Shown: piece by piece, positions 5,420 through 7,612 of the stretch
Layout: every line of letters begins with the position of its first letter
How positions within the stretch are numbered: the stretch's first letter is position 1
Assembly (NCBI GenBank): GCA_041389885.1
Contig: JAWKRB010000061.1
Coordinates: forward strand, 1 to 7,612
Reading direction: 5' to 3'
Source: JAWKRB01 sp041389885
GTDB lineage: Bacteria; Myxococcota_A; Polyangia; Polyangiales; Ga0077539
Length of the DNA stretch: 7,612 nt
Translations under genes and position numbers: made by a program
Notes under the pieces: model-generated
What the model was told of the DNA's origin: nothing
Databases searched by the model: none
The model's input: the letters and a program-made list of their open reading frames with translations, nothing else

Positions 5420-6847
5420 ATGACCACCAAGACCTACGACGCCATCGTGATCGGCGGAGGACCCGGCGGCTACGTCGCGGGGATTCGCCTCGGGCAGCTC
5501 AAGCAGAAGACCCTCGTGATCGAGAAGGAGTCCTGGGGAGGCGTGTGCCTCAACTGGGGCTGCATCCCCTCGAAGGCGCTCATCGCCGCGGCGAACTTCG
5601 CCGACCGCGCGCGGCACCAGTCGGCCACCATGGGCGTGAACGTGGGCGAGGTCACCGTCGACCCGACCGCGATGCAGAGCTGGAAGAACGGCATCGTGAA
5701 GAAGCTCACGACCGGCGTGCAGGGGCTGCTCAAGGCCAACGGGGCGGAGATGCTCAAGGGCACCGCGCGCTTCGTCGACGCGAAGACCCTCGAGGTCGAG
5801 ACCGCCGAGGGCGTGCAGCGCGTCACCGCCACCAAGGGGATCATCGTCTCCACCGGCGCGAAGGTCATCGAGCTGCCGACGATCAAGATCGACGGCAAGA
5901 AGGTGATCTCGGCCAAGGAGGGCGTGAGCCTCGACCCCCTGCCGAAGCGCATGGCGATCATCGGCGGCGGGATCATCGGCATGGAGCTCGGCGGGGTGTA
6001 CTCGAAGCTCGGCGTCGAGGTGACCGTGGTCGAGTTCATGCCCAGCGTGCTCGCGGCGATGGACGCCGACCTCGCCGCGCCCGCGGTGAAGCACATGCAG
6101 AAGGCCGGGGTGAAGTTCATCACCGAGGCCAAGGCCACGGGCTACACCGAGAACCCCGACGGCTCGCTCACGCTCGCCCTCGACGTGAAGGGCGCGGCGT
6201 CGAGCGTCGAGACCGACGTGATCCTCCTCGCGGTGGGCTTCAAGCCCAACTCCGACGGCATCGGCCTCGAGAAGGTCGGCGTGACCCTCGACAAGCGCGG
6301 GCACCTGCTCACCGACGACCGCTTCGAGACCAACGTGAAGGGGATCTACGCCATCGGCGACGTCGCCGGCGGCCCGTACCTCGCGCACAAGGCCAGCCGC
6401 GAGGGCGAGGTGGCCGCGGAGGTCATCGCCGGGCACCGCAGCGCCCGCGACTGGCGCGCCATCGCCGCGGCGACCTTCACCCACCCCGAGATCGCCTCCG
6501 TGGGGCTCTTCGAGCACGAGGCCAAGGCCAGGGGGCTCGACTACATCGTCGGGAAGTTCCCCTTCGCGGCGAGCGGCCGCGCGATGGCGGTGATGGAGAC
6601 CGACGGCTTCGTGAAGGTCATCGCCGAGAAGACCGGCCCCGACAAGAAGGACGCCAAGGTCATCGGCGTGCACATCGTCGGCCCCGAGGCCAGCGACCTC
6701 ATCTCCGAGGGCGCCCTCGCGATGGAGATGGACGCCTTCGTCGAGGACATCGGCCTTACGATTCACCCCCACCCCACCCTGGGCGAGGCCGTGATGGAGG
6801 CCGCGAAGGCCGCCATCGGCGAGGCCGTGCACATCCTCAACCGCTGA
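5420..6847 (+). CDS. lpdA: Dihydrolipoamide dehydrogenase (E3)
   Basis: A 475-aa FAD-dependent disulfide oxidoreductase that reoxidises the dihydrolipoyl arm of E2 (and glycine cleavage H protein) with NAD+. Domains in order: FAD-binding Rossmann motif GGGPGG (12-17); redox disulfide GGVCLNWGCIPSK with Cys43 and Cys48; NAD-binding GGGIIG (182-187) with Glu205 closing the beta-alpha-beta unit, consistent with NAD preference; second FAD motif GIYAIGDVAGG (308-318); and the dimerisation domain with the catalytic His451-Glu456 pair in HPHPTLGE. All catalytic residues are present and the length is standard. It lies 17 bases after E1 alpha, so the two are very probably one operon. A single E3 often serves several complexes, which could explain the absence of E2 here. 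Soluble cytosolic homodimer by family knowledge. Confidence 0.96.
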   Translation: MTTKTYDAIVIGGGPGGYVAGIRLGQLKQKTLVIEKESWGGVCLNWGCIPSKALIAAANFADRARHQSATMGVNVGEVTVDPTAMQSWKNGIVKKLTTGVQGLLKANGAEMLKGTARFVDAKTLEVETAEGVQRVTATKGIIVSTGAKVIELPTIKIDGKKVISAKEGVSLDPLPKRMAIIGGGIIGMELGGVYSKLGVEVTVVEFMPSVLAAMDADLAAPAVKHMQKAGVKFITEAKATGYTENPDGSLTLALDVKGAASSVETDVILLAVGFKPNSDGIGLEKVGVTLDKRGHLLTDDRFETNVKGIYAIGDVAGGPYLAHKASREGEVAAEVIAGHRSARDWRAIAAATFTHPEIASVGLFEHEAKARGLDYIVGKFPFAASGRAMAVMETDGFVKVIAEKTGPDKKDAKVIGVHIVGPEASDLISEGALAMEMDAFVEDIGLTIHPHPTLGEAVMEAAKAAIGEAVHILNR

Positions 6848-6859
6848 GCGCGGCACCTC

Positions 6860-6883
6860 CCCCTCGCACCACGGCGCGAGGGG
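6860..6883 (+). terminator. GC-rich hairpin after lpdA, possible terminator
   Basis: CCCCTCGC and GCGAGGGG form a perfect 8-base-pair stem around an 8-base loop, starting 13 bases after the lpdA stop. There is no T tract, so it would be an atypical terminator. It may instead protect the 3' end of the transcript. It lies three bases before the -10 box of the next gene. Confidence 0.4.
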
Positions 6884-6886
6884 CGA

Positions 6887-6892
6887 TACTAT
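6887..6892 (+). promoter_or_regulatory. Candidate -10 box (TACTAT) of the lipoprotein gene
   Basis: TACTAT is followed by seven bases and then ATG at 6900. Transcription would be expected to begin at the start codon, giving a leaderless message; no Shine-Dalgarno sequence is present. The preceding hairpin overlaps the spacer and -35 region, where no recognisable -35 element is seen. Confidence 0.45.
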
Positions 6893-6899
6893 CCCTTCG

Positions 6900-7612
6900 A
6901 TGACCTCGCTCGAGCCGATGGGCCTGGCGCGCCGTCCCTTCGTGATGGCGTTGTGCCTCGTCGGGGCGTCGTCGTGCGGCGCGCAGGTGAGCCTCGGCGA
7001 CGACCCCGCCGACGCCGCGGCGCCCGCCGTCGACGCGCCCGCGATGGATCATCTCGCCCCCGTCGACGCCCCCCGCCTCGAAGATCGGATCGAGTCGTCA
7101 GACTCTCCGCCCCCTGACGACGTCCCTCCCGACCAGCCCGCTGCGATCGACGTCGCCGCCCAAGACGCCTCCCTCCGAGACGCCTCGTCTCCAGACGCGA
7201 CGGCTGCGCCCTCGGTGCGCTTCACCTCGCCGCGGGATGGCGACACGGTGACGGGCGCGGTCCGCCTCGCCGCGACGGCGAGCGCGGGGGTCGTGCGCGT
7301 GGCGTTCTTCAGCGCGGGGGGCGCGTACCGCATCGGCGAAGACCGCAGCCCCCCCTTCGCGATCGACTGGTACACCGCGGGCTTCGTGCCCGACGGCGCG
7401 CAGCGGCTCCGCGCGACGGCCTTCGACGCGGCGGGGCGCCAGGCCTCGCACGACATCGACGTGCGCGTGCGCAACGCGCCGTCGACCGCGCTCCCCGCGG
7501 CGGACCTCGCGCGGGTCACGGCGTACTTCGAGGCGCGCCGCGGCGGGCGCTACCTCGAGGGAGACTGCCGCGACACGACGTATCCCGGGTGGTCCGGCGT
7601 GCCCCTGCGGCT
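6900..7612 (+). CDS. Lipoprotein with Asp/Pro-rich linker and bacterial Ig-like domain (incomplete at right edge)
   Basis: The first 237 codons are visible. Residues 1-26 form a lipoprotein-type signal: RRP, a hydrophobic core FVMALCLVGASSC, and a candidate lipidated Cys26 (lipobox ASSC, imperfect). Residues 30-103 are a low-complexity linker rich in Asp, Ala and Pro (DAPAMD, VDAPRLED, PDDVPPDQP), common in surface lipoproteins of Polyangia-like bacteria. Residues 104-192 look like a Big_7-type Ig-like domain: VRFTSPRDGDTVTGAVRLAA, then VRVAFFSAGG, PPFAIDWYTAGFVPDGAQRLRATAFDAAG and VRVRN match the usual SPxDGxTVxGxVxVxAxA, VxFYxDG, TxxxxDGxHxLxAxAxDxAGN pattern. After it, an unassigned segment (193-237) with one Cys and the aromatic-rich DTTYPGWSG begins, probably the functional domain that the edge cuts off. 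The start is ATG 6900 with a -10 box just upstream; M7 is an alternative. Function unknown, likely envelope-anchored. Confidence 0.75.
   Translation, partial: MTSLEPMGLARRPFVMALCLVGASSCGAQVSLGDDPADAAAPAVDAPAMDHLAPVDAPRLEDRIESSDSPPPDDVPPDQPAAIDVAAQDASLRDASSPDATAAPSVRFTSPRDGDTVTGAVRLAATASAGVVRVAFFSAGGAYRIGEDRSPPFAIDWYTAGFVPDGAQRLRATAFDAAGRQASHDIDVRVRNAPSTALPAADLARVTAYFEARRGGRYLEGDCRDTTYPGWSGVPLR

Noticed and set aside
4257..5420. 387-codon antisense frame over E1 alpha
   Set aside because: Shadow of the E1 alpha gene caused by GC-biased codon positions; composition is Gly/Arg/Leu/His low complexity.
5408..6856. 482-codon open frame antisense to lpdA
   Set aside because: It mirrors lpdA almost end to end, is His/Leu/Asp/Val-rich in the way typical of antisense frames in GC-rich DNA, and shows no domain; lpdA itself has every catalytic motif.
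7049..7519. 156-codon minus-strand frame in the lipoprotein gene
   Set aside because: Antisense to a frame with a signal peptide, linker and Ig-like domain; Ser/Arg/Ala-rich with no motif.
1..7612. CRISPR arrays, tRNA or rRNA genes, insertion sequences, phage or defence genes
   Set aside because: I found no spaced direct repeats, no tRNA-like cloverleaf, no transposase or terminal inverted repeats, and no toxin-antitoxin or nuclease motifs in either strand.

Overview
This is a very GC-rich chromosomal window with dense, tightly packed genes, little non-coding DNA and strong third-position G/C. The protein types point to a myxobacterium-like bacterium (Myxococcota, probably Polyangia). They include an AgmX/PglI-like membrane protein start, an Asp/Pro-rich lipoprotein with an Ig-like domain, a squalene-synthase-like enzyme and a BCKDH-type E1 alpha. 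That placement is inference from gene content and style; no marker gene is present.

Left part (1-3232), all on the minus strand. From upstream to downstream in transcription order it holds a ten-helix DMT/EamA transporter, a crotonase-fold enzyme overlapping it by ATGA, and a squalene/phytoene synthase 49 bases further on. After a 157-base gap comes the N-terminal 138 codons of a membrane protein that runs off the left edge. The first three look like one transcription unit.

Middle (3233-4274). A 47-base divergent promoter separates the transporter from a plus-strand hot-dog thioesterase of the YbgC/4HBT type. Converging on it are two small minus-strand genes of unknown function: a 78-aa soluble protein, then a 55-aa single-pass membrane protein. 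The thioesterase and the 55-aa gene share one CTAG as stop codons on opposite strands.

Right part (4275-7612), all plus strand. A branched-chain 2-oxoacid dehydrogenase E1 alpha gene is followed after 17 bases by dihydrolipoamide dehydrogenase (E3). The E1 beta and E2 genes that normally lie between them are absent. A hairpin and a promoter then lead into a lipoprotein gene cut by the right edge.

Several genes (thioesterase, transporter, 78-aa gene, E1 alpha, lipoprotein) have a TAnnnT-like -10 box about 7-17 bases before the start codon and little or no Shine-Dalgarno sequence, which suggests leaderless or very short-leader mRNAs. Genes inside operons carry recognisable Shine-Dalgarno sites. 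Acyl-CoA chemistry (crotonase, thioesterase, branched-chain oxoacid dehydrogenase) recurs, but no wholly new multi-gene system is evident. The least explained items are the two small genes, the split dehydrogenase locus, the crotonase lacking one catalytic Glu, and the incomplete lipoprotein.
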